From: Gerris lacustris
Lineage: Eukaryota > Arthropoda > Insecta > Hemiptera > Gerridae
Length of the DNA stretch: 64,000 nt
Reading direction: 5' to 3'
Assembly: GCA_951217055.1 (NCBI GenBank)
Contig: OX578276.1
Coordinates: forward strand, 71,556,144-71,620,143
The first letter of the stretch is position 1. The number at the start of each line of letters is the position of its first letter. Positions 51,451 through 62,269 of this stretch are shown here, one piece after another. A program made the position numbers and the translations under genes. The notes below the pieces were generated by a model, which worked only from the letters and a program-made list of their open reading frames with translations, searched no databases and was not told where the DNA came from.

Positions 51451-51877
51451 AGTCCGGGAGGTAGCGTGCAAAAAAATCTGATGTAGAGCAGAAATAGCCC
51501 TTTATGGTTGACAATGTGATTTTCATGCTTAGTTAGTAGACTGAAAATCAAGTTGATGATAATTTGTCACTTAATATAGGATGGTTAGTCAAATATTACG
51601 CCAAATCAAAGAGCTCACCTATTAAATGACAATATACCATCAACTGGATTTTCGGTGTACTAACTGATTTCGTACTCAGGATCATTAAAAATCCTGATTA
51701 TTAAATGAAAGGGTGATTATTTCTTCAAATGCCTATTGCTAAGCTATGTCCTGCAGACGAACTTAGCCCCGCGACCACATATTCTTAAAAAGAACTAAAA
51801 AAATTACTTACAAAATACACAAAATTCTAGCTTCATGTTAGTCAGAGACTTTTTTGCACGCTATCTGCTGGGGACTA
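51451..51877. mobile_element. TIR/foldback MITE
   Basis: Ends AGTCC...GGTAGCGTGCAAAAAA and TTTTTTGCACGCTATC...GGGGACTA are inverted. A second inner pair, CTGAAAATCAAGTTGATG and CATCAACTGGATTTTCGG, continues the foldback. Length about 427 bp, no coding capacity. Confidence 0.65.
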
Positions 51878-52595
51878 TCGGTAAAGGTTGAATTTTAAAA
51901 ATTTATTTTAAATGATCTTTCTCATGGTATTCCGTCTATTAAGATATTTTGCATCCGATTTTCAGCGTGATAATATTTTTAAGTTACTTCCTCTCTGTTC
52001 TAGAAAAAAAGAACATGTTTCGTAAGAGGATAGCGCATGATAGAAAATGTTTCCTTAGTATTTCAATATTGTTTTCCCCTCATCCTTTTCCTTACTACAA
52101 GGTGTTCTCTATATTCCCAATTCCCCTTGCTGCGGATGGTGCCTAGGCCCCTCGCGGCCTCGCCCTTTTAAGGTACCTAAGGATTTTTTTTTTTTTAGGT
52201 TTGTTGTAAAAGTGACAAGTTGTTATTCAGCCCTCGTTCCGACACCTCCATCAAAGGTTTTCTTTATAATGCGGGATTTACATTTTTTCACACCCTTTTC
52301 TAACTAACCAAATCCTCCCTCGACCTTCTTGTTCTCAAAGAAAGGAAAAGAAAAGTAAATCTTTATAAAACCACTTAATCATTGAGTTTTACCTCAAACT
52401 TTTTTCCAACCCCTAAAAAAGCAACCAATGTACAATTTTTTTAAAAAAAGTGTATTAATATAACAAAAGTTCTACACCAAATACTATTTATTCGACCAAA
52501 ACGTAAGATGTAGAAAACCCAATATTTGATTCGAAAGGCATTATTAATACATTTGATTAAATGTTTACTCTATTAGATCATTTAGCTAAAGTACC
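51878..52595. other. Intronic sequence, nothing recognised
   Basis: AT-rich with a pyrimidine-rich patch near 52070-52180. No exon or element identified. Confidence 0.4.
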
Positions 52596-52603
52596 TATAG
52601 GAT

Positions 52604-52859
52604 CAGGGGCACACCCATTGGACGAGGACTGAAGGGGCTAAAGCCCCCCCCCCCACCCTCCCAAGGCCCCTAAGGAAATTTACAGACTTAAAAAATACTA
52701 TTTACTTATACGACACACTAGTGAGAAAAACGATGAAAGTGTATTATTTTTTATACTTAATGAAAAAAGTATGGACATATCACCCTCCTCCCGGCCATAA
52801 CTTTTACATTGTCTTGATTCCAGCCCCCCTTCCAGGAAAAAATTATGTATGCGCCACTG
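52604..52859. mobile_element. Small hAT-like MITE
   Basis: Begins CAGGGGCACACCC and ends ATGCGCCACTG, an imperfect inverted pair of the CAGTGGCG type. Inside each end is a C/G-rich block with the AAGGGGC / GCCCCCC motif. The flanking 8-mers TATAGGAT and CGTAGGAT agree at 6 of 8 positions, compatible with an aged 8-bp duplication. Confidence 0.6.
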
Positions 52860-52867
52860 CGTAGGAT

Positions 52868-53364
52868 TATAAAGTATAGGATAGTTCTCAAAATTTAGTT
52901 AAACTAATTATGATTTTGGATTTATTAGCTTTGAAGAACATGTCAATTTATTTCTATATTAATTTTGATTAAATTTACATTACTTCAAACTTATTGAGCT
53001 TCTTAAAAGACAAACTTAATTGAAGTTTTAGAAAATGTGTTGTTATGCTATTGGGGGTGACTTCACCCTCAAGTCTATTAAAGACAAAGTACTTATAGGG
53101 GGACCTACTAACCTAGAAGGATACAAAACTTACCCTCCTTGTGCCTTGCCCTTCAGTGTTAGCTTCAAAACAACCGAATAATTAGTATAAACATCCTTCT
53201 ATAAATATTTAATACATAATGAGCCAAAACCAAAGTTTTCTCAATTTTGTGGAAGAATAAATTAGATTAATAACAAAATGATACAATTTTATTATAATGT
53301 TAAAAAATGCATTTGCATTTCAAATACATATTAAAAGTGTAAAAATAAGATAAATAATTAAACA

Positions 53365-53368
<4 letters not shown>
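52868..53368. other. Intronic sequence, nothing recognised
   Basis: AT-rich; one short palindrome GGGGGTGACTTCACCCTC near 53052. Nothing else. Confidence 0.4.

Positions 53369-53459
<91 letters not shown>
53369..53459. repeat. (TA)n microsatellite in trh intron
   Basis: Pure TA repeat of about 90 bp. Confidence 0.95.
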
Positions 53460-53461
<2 letters not shown>

Positions 53462-53935
53462 GACAATTAATTAAGCCTATAAGAATACCAAAAGTAGTCA
53501 AAGTTTGTTGTTATAGGTGTAGGTGGTAATTTGTCAAAGAATTATATTCTGTGGTAGGCGGTAGGCCAAAGCCAAAGTACAATCGATTTGGTCACAATTG
53601 TATTACGTTCCTTATTAAATAATTATCTCTACGACAATTATTTCTTTAGCTAGCTATGATTTTCTTGATCACCGAACAATAAATTTAACCTTACTTAAGG
53701 TGAATGAAATTAAAAGAGCAATACATTAATTATCATAACGCTCTTTGTGTTTATTCCTTATCAATAAATTATAACCTTGCTATTAATCACAAACATTTTA
53801 TCATCCTTATAGTTAATTAAATTATTCAAACGTATTCGCTTTTCGCAATTAAAGTTGTGCAAGGATTTACTTTTAGTTTTTACAACCTAATAAGTAATTC
53901 TAATTGAAGTTTTTCTTTTGTGGACTTGAGGTTTT

Positions 53936-54132
53936 TTTATATAAGTAGTTGGTTGTTTTTTGGAATGAAAGTCAATAATTTTCATTTCCAAAATTCGTTT
54001 TCATTTTGACCATTTGTTTCTCTAAATTTACAGTATTTCCAAAACCTGAAGAAGTCCAGGTTTGCCTGGACGAAAGCTTGTTTGAATTAAATATAATAAA
54101 GGACTTTCATTCCAAATAACAACCAACTACTT
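53936..54132 (+). mobile_element. Penelope-like element remnant with hammerhead-like core, second locus
   Basis: Arms TATAAGTAGTTGGTTGTT...GGAATGAAAGTC (53939-53973) and GACTTTCATTCC...AACAACCAACTACTTATA (54093-54129) are inverted copies. Between them lies CTGAAGA (54046-54052), a 7-bp stem GTCCAGG-TTTG-CCTGGAC and GAAA (54072-54075). This is a better-formed hammerhead core than the one at 50729, with the same architecture and position relative to an inverted repeat. A standard stem III and UH cleavage site are not obvious. Confidence 0.6.
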
Positions 54133-56767
54133 ATACTAATAAGTAATGTTTTTACTCAACTCGACGAGTGGGTTAATGTTTCAAAAAATTATTTCTTTTA
54201 AAATTTAAAACCAGTTTATTGTTAATTATGAATGTTCTTATCATGAGTAGTATACATCATGAAAGATAATTTCAACTGTACCAGCACCTCTTTTGAAACG
54301 AAAATCTTTAAAAATTCAGTGGAGTATTATCACGACATAGGGTTTGTCTTAATAAAAGAGTTACATCGTATTGTATTTCAAAGGTTTTATCTAGCTTCCT
54401 CGTGCTAAAGGAAGATCAATGCGGATCTGCACTCGGTTCGGCTGAAAAGAGTGTATTATGCGGTCAGTTCTTGTCTGTTTTCTCAGCCTTTTGAGGGACC
54501 TCCCTGAAGAGAATTCTAACCCAATCAGAAGGTCCCAGCTCAAGGAGCCCTTCCCCTCCCGCAATTCCGGCCAATTTGACGCGATCGCCTCCCTTCTTGC
54601 CGGCTAATTCTGTTTGCACGCCGGACCAGGAGGACCCTTTCGAATCAAAGAAAGGCGCTTCAGGCCTCGCTCACTATTCCCTTCATTCTTTATTTACGTT
54701 AGTCTCCCTTTGTGGCGAAACTTGTTCAAACGAAAGAAATTCAGACTTCTAACACCCTTCTCTCTGGCAGATATCACTTTACTTTTTAACAATTTCCAGA
54801 TCTTCCTTCAAAGAACATCCTTATCAACAATTCAATACCAATGCTTAAAGCTCGTAATATTTACAGACACCTAGTAATAGTTTTAGAAGAACCAGAAGCT
54901 TGCCAGCATCAATTTATTTAATTTTCATTCTCTTTTAAGTAGATATATTAAATTACATCCGAGAGCGTGGATCTGTATTTGAATCACAACTTTAAACCCC
55001 TACTAAAATAAATACTTTTTATAAGCTTCTCTAAAATACTTCATTTTTCAAATAACTAGTAAAACTAATGACCAATAAAAATAAAATAGATTCCTAAAAA
55101 GAAATAAGTACCTAAAAAATGCATTGAACAAAAGAACATAAATTTTAGTGAATTCTTTAAATTGCGAATCCATTTCCTACGTACCTGTTGACTATGGAGA
55201 ATATTTTTTTTAGTATTAGTATATTTACTTCGATATTTTTTAACAAAATAAATCTATGTGAAATTAAAGTCATGGGAAAGTAAAAAATCTAACCTTTCAA
55301 AACAATAAGGCAAAGTCATCGTCTTATTCTCTATGACCTTTTTTCTAGCATTCCGTCTGTGGCGATCACATTTCGATTTTTCGTGCATGGTGGTCCGTAA
55401 ATGACTGTAAAACAGTGATTTCACGCCATTAGAAATGTATGCTGTCATGTTCTTCATTTTAATACTAACCAGTGGCATCTGAGAGCTTATAATAATTCCT
55501 TTATTTAGATAATTCTTTCCCTCCGCTCGTAGCTTCTATAGTAGGTTCTACACAAACTCCCTTAGGTCCTTAATCTTCTTTTGATAACCGTGACTGTCCT
55601 CTTCAGCTACTACCGTCGACGCACTTGACTTCACAAAACAAAATGAATTTAATGCTTATTTTTGTAAACTATACATACACTTTTTTATGTCGGGCCCTAA
55701 AATAAAATAACCCTTTACGCTTCCTTTGATCTTTTTTGTGAATCACCGCGGAACAAACTTCTCAGACCAATTGACACCTAACCTAAATTTTAGTTTGATT
55801 ACCAAAAAATATTTCTAAGAAACTGCTCCTCCGCGTAAAATTATACTTGTTTATTTATTATGAAATCAACTTTCAACCTTATAAAAGCCATCCTCATTGT
55901 GATGAATTAAATAACTTAGATTTACATTTTTAAATGAATTATGATAAAGAGGAGGGAGTCTACATTGCGTTGGAGACTAAGTTAAGTCCGTATTATGCGT
56001 CTTATAAGGCTGATGGAGTGACACTCTGACCCCATGTCATCTACATCTTACTTATAAGGTGTAAGAGCTGTTTGGCCATAAATTATTATTGTTGTTGTTT
56101 TATTAATTAGATCTTCCATAATCGGCATTGATCGTGATTTGATAGCAGCAGAATGGTGAAGAGACGGTTACCTGGAATCCGATAACAAGAAATAGTTTGT
56201 TTGTTACATGCATTCATTTTTTCTAAACAAATTAAAGATTTTGATTAAATCTTTCGTATCATATTAATATTAAGAATATAGAAAATAATAATATATTTTT
56301 TCGAAAAATTCCGAAACCTAGATTTCAACGGAAATATCATTTTGATATACATATATCTATATATTTAGCTATAGATGTCAGTCTAAGTCACGCATAACTT
56401 TAACACTTTTTAAGCTAGAGAATTGAAACCTAGAATAAAAATCAGTGTTTACATGAAATTTCTGCCGCCCGAAAAATAGTAAATTTGTGTCATCATTAAC
56501 CTATTTTGCAAATTCAGCAAACATTTTCCGATTGTGCTGAAATTATACCTCTTTATAAGACAAAGATTTTCACTAAACTTCTCGTTTTAAGTTTTCGTCT
56601 GTCGCCATTTTGATAATATCGGCTTCTGAAATATGAAACTTAAACACTTCATAATTTCGTAACTATTTCAACAATATCAAAAAATGAAGTATCGATTGAA
56701 ACTTTGTTTATATATTTTGAAATGTTTAATATTATTTATTTTTCCAACTGTGTAGTTGGTTGTCGCT
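54133..56767. other. Intronic sequence; GC-richer patch 54400-54700
   Basis: The patch at 54400-54700 stands out by composition in an AT-rich intron and contains an 86-codon frame of no known family. It is a candidate conserved non-coding element. The rest shows nothing. Confidence 0.4.
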
Positions 56768-57193
56768 TATAGGTTTGTTCCCAACCCCCTATTTGTACCG
56801 TCTTTTGTATCGATCAGGAATCGTTTAGGACCGGTTTTATACGCATGCGTTGACATTGTACTGTAATAAAATCATGTCAGGTTGGAACGGGTTTAGGACT
56901 ATAATTAGCACCGTATTAAAAACATTCAATGTAACCTAACAGTTAGGGAACCTTCCTGTTGACATGTGTGACGATTGGCATAACTGCGCATGTCATAAAA
57001 GCCAGTACTTGGTATCGTCAGAGGATCGTTTGGACCGTAAAGTAAACTGCTCGCAAACGATCCCTGCGTGGGTTGGAATAGTTTGGAGGACGGTACGAAA
57101 CACTGCCACAAGTCGGGTTGCAACGATTTTTATCCATTGCGCATGCCTGTCACGATCCCGCGGACGGTACACTGCTTGGTCGGAACAAGCCAT
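56768..57193. mobile_element. Old TIR element 'GTTTGTTCCCAACC'
   Basis: The left end AGGTTTGTTCCCAACC...GTACCGTC...ACGCATGCG and the right end GCGCATGCC...GACGGTAC...GGTCGGAACAAGCC are diverged inverse copies. Inner blocks GGTTGGAACGGGTTTAGGAC and GGTTGGAATAGTTTGGAGGAC repeat the theme. The four overlapping open frames here are by-products. Confidence 0.55.
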
Positions 57194-58371
57194 ATATGTT
57201 TATGCTTGGTAAGGAAAAATTATTCGCTTCTAATTTATTTTAGTGAAATTGAATTGTTAAGTCTCTTGAATCAAAATAGCTTAATTTACATTCAAAGTAT
57301 TCATTAAAAACTTAAATTAAGTATTTTCTAAATAAAATTTCGATGTTACATTATTGTTGTGCCTACGAAGTTTTTATTTTTGAGTGTAAAATTGGTGCAG
57401 GTAAGTAACCATTGTAAAGAAAACTTTTCATTGCTAGCAGTAAAAACAGGGTTTAAGTCAGTCTAGGCTTTGATGGAGGGGTAAGAAAAAGTAAGGGTCA
57501 TGAAACCTTTGCCAAGACTTTAGGGACTGTGATGGTTATTGGGAAGGGAGAGGTAAACAGGGGTGATTTCCCCTCGAGGGGTGTCTAATCAAGACTCTGG
57601 CCAATCAGCCCTCCCGCAGGAAATATTTATACTGGACCGGTCATCTCTTAATGAGCACGGCCAAGAGGGTTGACCCAAGGGTGTCTCTAATACCTTTGGA
57701 CTTACTTCCTTTTACTCGCATCTGCTAGTCTTATACCAATAATCCCTTTTTTGGGGTGGATTCGTCATCACGACACTAATGCTACAAGAAGTTTCTTCAA
57801 TTCTTAAACTTTTAAAGAACTCATTGACGTTTCTAATTTCTATCAAAATATCGTGAAATGTGATAATGGGAAATTAATTGTATTCACAATCGTGCATAAG
57901 TTATAACCATTGTTGATCTACACTGCAGACGACTATCGACTCAAGTTATAGAAGTTAATTTCTAAACTAAATTAAATCCACCAAAATATTTATAAAAATA
58001 TAAAAGTGGAATATTCTATGTATGTATGTGCTATGTATTTACTAAAGGTCGACTAAGAAGTGATGGCAATCTGAGGAGTGCGCTAGTGTTGATGTTTTGA
58101 GAGTGATTGATTATTTTTAGATGTAAAGTCAGTAATTATAAAATAGACAGACAAAAAATAGACACACTCTAGAAATTCACAATTACAGTCCCACATAGTT
58201 GTACTCTAAATCCGACCTTGTTAATACCCAATAGGACCGAACTACTAACTTGCTAAGTTCGAACAGTTAGTCCGTCCTATACGCCTAATACTAGTAGTAG
58301 GACATACTACTTCTAAAAATACTGTGAAATAAATGCAGAGTTGGATAATTTTGTTATTATTTTTTGTTTTG
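57194..58371. other. Intronic sequence, nothing recognised
   Basis: A balanced patch at about 57450-57720; otherwise AT-rich. No exon or element recognised. Confidence 0.4.
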
Positions 58372-58515
58372 CTTCCGAACTTACCAAAGATAACAAAACC
58401 TATGTGATATTTGCCTCCGTTTTCAAAAATACTAAGACAGAAATCCGTTTTTGATTCCGTGTCTACTTGTCAGTCTGTCACTCAATTATTACGAACCAAC
58501 ATATAGTTTTCTTAA
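58372..58515 (+). mobile_element. HINE-like element, family C, copy 7 (5' part, interrupted)
   Basis: GCTTCCGAACTTACCAAAGA, AAGACAGAAATCCGTTTTTG, CGTGTCTACTTGTCAGTCTG and ACGAACCAACATAT match the 5' half of the family. It breaks off in ACCAACATAT. The second half appears at 60126, so the two were probably one element split by later insertions. Confidence 0.6.
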
Positions 58516-58549
58516 AGTTCTAATGTTATTTTTGTAGAACACTATAATA

Positions 58550-58937
58550 AGGTTTAAGGAATAGACTTTAGTTCTACCATAAGTTTTTAAAAAAGCAATA
58601 TATTTCGTATGTTACTCCATCATGAGGCACAAAAACAAAGACTACATAACTAGATTGCACTTAATACATAAAATTTGAAATTTAAATAACATCTAATATC
58701 TATAAAAATCACATTAAACAGAGTACACCAAGTATTAGGCTAAGGTTATGATAAGATAAGGTTCTGGAGGCGGTTTTATAAAGAGGTTAGGTTATTCCAA
58801 TGTTGTCTTTCATCTGTTGAAACTGCTTAAAAGTGGGGAGTTAGAAACTTCTATCTGTCTATTTGATGTAGTAACTGCTGTGAATATTGCTTTTTTAAAA
58901 ACTTATGGTAGAACTAAAGTCCATTCCTTAAACCAAC
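58550..58937. mobile_element. TIR/foldback element with 50-bp arms
   Basis: TTTAAGGAATAGACTTTAGT-TCTACCATAAG-TTTTTAAAAAAGCAATAT at 58552-58601 recurs inverted at 58887-58937 with about one mismatch. AACCAACATAT is present on both outer sides (about 58494 and 58923). Non-coding, family unknown. Confidence 0.7.
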
Positions 58938-59024
58938 ATATCTTAATAAACAGGTCAAGTGTGTGCTATTCAGCACACAGCGAGGGTCCGTAGGCAACCC
59001 TGTATAGTTTAAGTGTACTATTAC

Positions 59025-59470
59025 TACGTTTCCATGATGTTTAATTACGGATTGAATGCTAATTTGGGATTTAACAAGTTAGGTGTTTCCATAAGTAATA
59101 GTGAATCCGTATTCAATACGAAATATAAAAACAAACTTTTTCTTGGTTACTTTTGTTAAAGGTTATAAATCGTTTTGTAACCTTCACCTTTTATAACCAT
59201 GCTTTTTATTACGTATTTTGACAGATTTGACTACAGTTTCTACAGAAATACGCTAGGTTCGCTCTCAACACCGTTCTGCGCATGTCAGGATCGAGTTAAG
59301 TGTTTCCATGCAACTAGATCCAGATACGATCCCAGAATTTAGTGGATTGTATCGGGATCGGGATCGTACTTAATCCGTTTTGAATCTAGGTTTCCATGGA
59401 CACTTAGGATCCAAAAACTGTATTCTACCCGTATTCAATCTGTATTTAAACATCATGGAAATTTAGTATC
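59025..59470. mobile_element. TIR element 'TTTCCATGATGTTTAA'
   Basis: Left GTTTCCATGATGTTTAATTA-CGGATTGAAT and right ATTCAATCTG-TATTTAAACATCATGGAAA are inverse copies. The phrase GTTTCCAT(G) recurs four times within, and GATCGGGATCG lies in the centre. Non-autonomous; superfamily undetermined. Confidence 0.65.
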
Positions 59471-59832
59471 TATTGATGGTGTTTTCTAAAATGCTAAAAA
59501 GCTTACTTTGAACTATCCTATGGGTCTGATATTCTCAAAACACATAAACAAACTTCCGATGAAGTATTTTTTTGCCACTGAACCGGACTACAACCATATA
59601 AATACATCGAAAAGACCATAATTAGAAAAAAACGTATTTTGTCAATAAAAAATAAAATAATATTTTTTTCGAAATTTCCAAAAAGTGGTATCTTTACTTT
59701 TGGTCGAAGAATGTTCAGGAATTTTTTCAAATTTTTTGCACTTCACATAAGCTAGATAGAGGGGGGGGGGACACGTTTCACACCCGCTTCAAACTCGCCT
59801 ACGCTCGCCCTATCAAAGTTATAACCAAAGGG

Positions 59833-60125
59833 TTATATATTTTTGTAATCAGCTCGACGTACCCTTTCATATGATACCCCTCACGGTGTCGAAAAAAAAT
59901 GTAAAAGTTTTAACCCTTAAGTTTTTTTACCCTAATTTTTTTGAAAAATATTTTTTTTAAGTCGCTATATTTTTAAAATATGTGGGCAGGTACAAGACAC
60001 ATACATGCCAAATTTCAAAGTGATCGGACGAAAGGTGTAGCCGTGAGAGCACGCGAGAGGACGGACGGACAGACACACGCAGGAAAATATAAGGGTCCTT
60101 GGTTTTGCCTACGGACCCTAAAAAT
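59833..60125 (-). mobile_element. HINE-like element, family A, copy 2
   Basis: Nearly identical to 1-297, with the same order on the minus strand: TTTTTAGGGTCCGTAGG, hairpin, GTGTCTGTCCGTCC repeat, GAAATTTGGCATGTATG, and a far end near ATCAGCTCGACGTACCC. It directly adjoins family C sequence at 60126, so it is one of the insertions that split that element. Confidence 0.65.
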
Positions 60126-60520
60126 TACTCATCCGATTTTATTGAGATTTGGATGGTAGTTCATGATTAGCCCATTGTTGGTCCCATAAAGTTTCACCTT
60201 CTGCGCCCATTTGTTGCTCTTCTACAAGCGCTCAAACATACACTTATTTATTTCTATATCTTCAAAAAATGCTCATCTGATTTTTATGAAATTTGGATGG
60301 TTTGTCAAAAGTAGCCCAGGATTTATTTTAACTGTTTGCGCACTTTAAATTTTGCTAATTATTTAGTTCATCTCAAATAACAAAACAATTTTGACAGAAT
60401 AAAAAAGCGAGGAAAATTAGGTAAATGTGACGCTAATAGGTTGTTAGAACCATTAAAGTATATAAGAAATAGGACGTGAGGAAGCTATGAGCCACACTAA
60501 TTGGCCAACTATTTTTAAAT
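60126..60520 (+). mobile_element. HINE-like element, family C, copy 8 (3' part)
   Basis: Continues the family from ACTCATCCGATTTTATTGAG through GGATGGTAGTTCATGATTAG, CCCATTGTTGGTCCC, TTGTCAAAAGTAGCCCAGG and the 3' block GGAAGCTATGAGCCACACTA-ATTGG. The missing 5' half is at 58372-58515. Confidence 0.6.
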
Positions 60521-62033
60521 TTTGTTAGTTTTACATTTTTATCTGAATGGTTCTTTAACTTTTTTTCGATCTTGGAGGGGGGCAGCTGTCTCTGCTAAGC
60601 GGGTTATAAGTGCAATTTATATAATTCATAAAAGTTATAATTATATCAGAGGTGAAGTCTTGGATAATGCAATAAAATATTTCATGAGGACAAATTAATA
60701 TTATTATTTTTCAATAATAATTTCGGTTTAGGCATACTTCTAATCTTATTTTTATTGTGTTAAAACATTGTATTTTATAAACCAATCGAGTAGAACTTTT
60801 TGCATTCAATTACTTCTTTCTGAAAAAGGGGCGTCTAATCGAGATCGATACAAGACAGGTCAAAGCACATGAAAGGTCGAATGTGAAATGAAATAAGGTG
60901 ACCGGTCATCGAGGACGTGATACTAGAACGTGACCCCGACGAAAGGAAAAAGTTTAATGTGTTTAAGTCACCTGAACGTAATGCCTGAGGCAGTCCCTAG
61001 TGGAAGGTAAGGCTATATCTGAGGCTAAACTACAGAATGCTGCCCTAAGGGCAAGGTTTAGTCGTAAAGAGACCGGAAGACCTAATGCAAGACCTTAATG
61101 CCTGCCCGCCCTTCAATCACCTTCGGCTACTTCGCTTTCCTCTTCCTTTTTACGATTATTTCAATAATTTAGAGATCCTAGCCCTTCGAATGTAGCGTGC
61201 TTTTTTCTTCTCAGACCAAGATATTTTTGTATTTCTTTTATTCAGCAACCTACTACTGCTAAACTTTTATCTTATAGAAGCATCAAGTCTCAATTATTCT
61301 GTTTTTGATTACCATGTAAAAATAAATGATTATAAAAATATATCTTATATTATATATTAATAAATATTGCCATTGTATCGTGTTGTTAAATATTTTAGTA
61401 ATATATATTTGTCTCATTATAGTTTAACGCCCTAATATTCCTTTGAAAATGTTGATTCTAAGTTTAATTCCCTCTACTGCTCCTAAATCTTTAGGGCGTT
61501 GGATACCATCTTTATCTGTCCCCAGGGTCCGCCAACCCCAGTTCTTTTCAATACTGCCTTCCCTCGCAGGTCCCCAACAAAAAAGGGAAATAAAAGGATT
61601 TACTATGATTTGTTTCTTTTATCCCTCGACTGGGGTGGGATGAGGCGGTCAGTTAAGACTCTGATATTGGGGGAGGTGATAAATGTACCTTTCAACCCTC
61701 CGAGGTTTCTTGAGGGAATTTCTACGAATTAACACTTTCATAACCATAAATTCGTTTTATGACTAGTTGCTATGAGTGTGCTCAGTGCTCTGTCCAACTC
61801 ATGCTTATACAGGTTATGGAAAAAGTCGCAAATCCCTTGAATCTCCTTTCATAGGAATTAGAAAAGCGATATTTTATTTTTATTTATCCTTGTTACTATC
61901 TTGACTTGTCGGTATTTTTCTTCTTTGGTACATTCTATCTTTTTTTTAATCTTAGCAACAATCTATTTATATCTATAAATTCTATATGATTTCATGTATC
62001 TAAACAATCTTTTGCTTCATTTTTCTGTTGCAG
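60521..62033. other. Intronic sequence before trh exon 2
   Basis: No element or exon recognised. Two overlapping short frames at 61443-61732 in a balanced patch are not convincing genes. The last 40 bases are the pyrimidine-rich acceptor of exon 2. Confidence 0.45.
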
Positions 62034-62269
62034 CATTCTAGAACTGCGTAAGGAGAAGTCACGTGATGCAGCAAGGTCGCGAAGAGGCAAGGAGAACTAC
62101 GAATTTTATGAGCTTGCCAAAATGCTGCCGTTACCCGCGGCCATCACCTCCCAGCTGGATAAAGCTTCTATCATTCGGCTTACCATATCTTACCTCAAAC
62201 TTAGGGATTTCTCGGGGCATGGCGATCCACCTTGGGCCAGAGAACAGCCCTCTTCAAAAAATGTCAAAG
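62034..62269 (+). CDS. trh: trachealess, coding exon 2 (complete bHLH domain)
   Basis: Second coding exon of trh. It follows a pyrimidine-rich tract ending TTTTCTGTTGCAG and ends at AAAG|GTAAAT (donor at 62270). It encodes the whole bHLH region: [19 protein letters not shown] is the basic region and start of helix 1, [20 protein letters not shown] covers loop and helix 2, and [19 protein letters not shown] follows. The tail [10 protein letters not shown](A/T)RE separates Trh/NPAS1/NPAS3-type proteins from single-minded, which has a different tail there. With exon 1 ending in GG, the first base of this exon completes a Gly codon to give [13 protein letters not shown]. The exon is 236 nt and leaves one base in the next codon. 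PAS-A, PAS-B and the C-terminus lie outside the window. Confidence 0.95.

Larger units (their letters stand above)
44259..62033 (+). other. trh: trh intron 1, 17.8 kb, GC-AG type
   Basis: Intron between the two trh coding exons. It begins GCATGT and ends TTTTCTGTTGCAG. A GT at 44263 (after GGGCAT) would give an in-frame TAA a few codons into exon 2, so the GC donor is preferred. The intron holds TA microsatellites, a MADF fragment, Penelope-like remnants, MITEs and HINE-like elements, described separately. Large 5' introns of developmental regulators often carry enhancers, but none can be named from this sequence alone. Confidence 0.75.
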
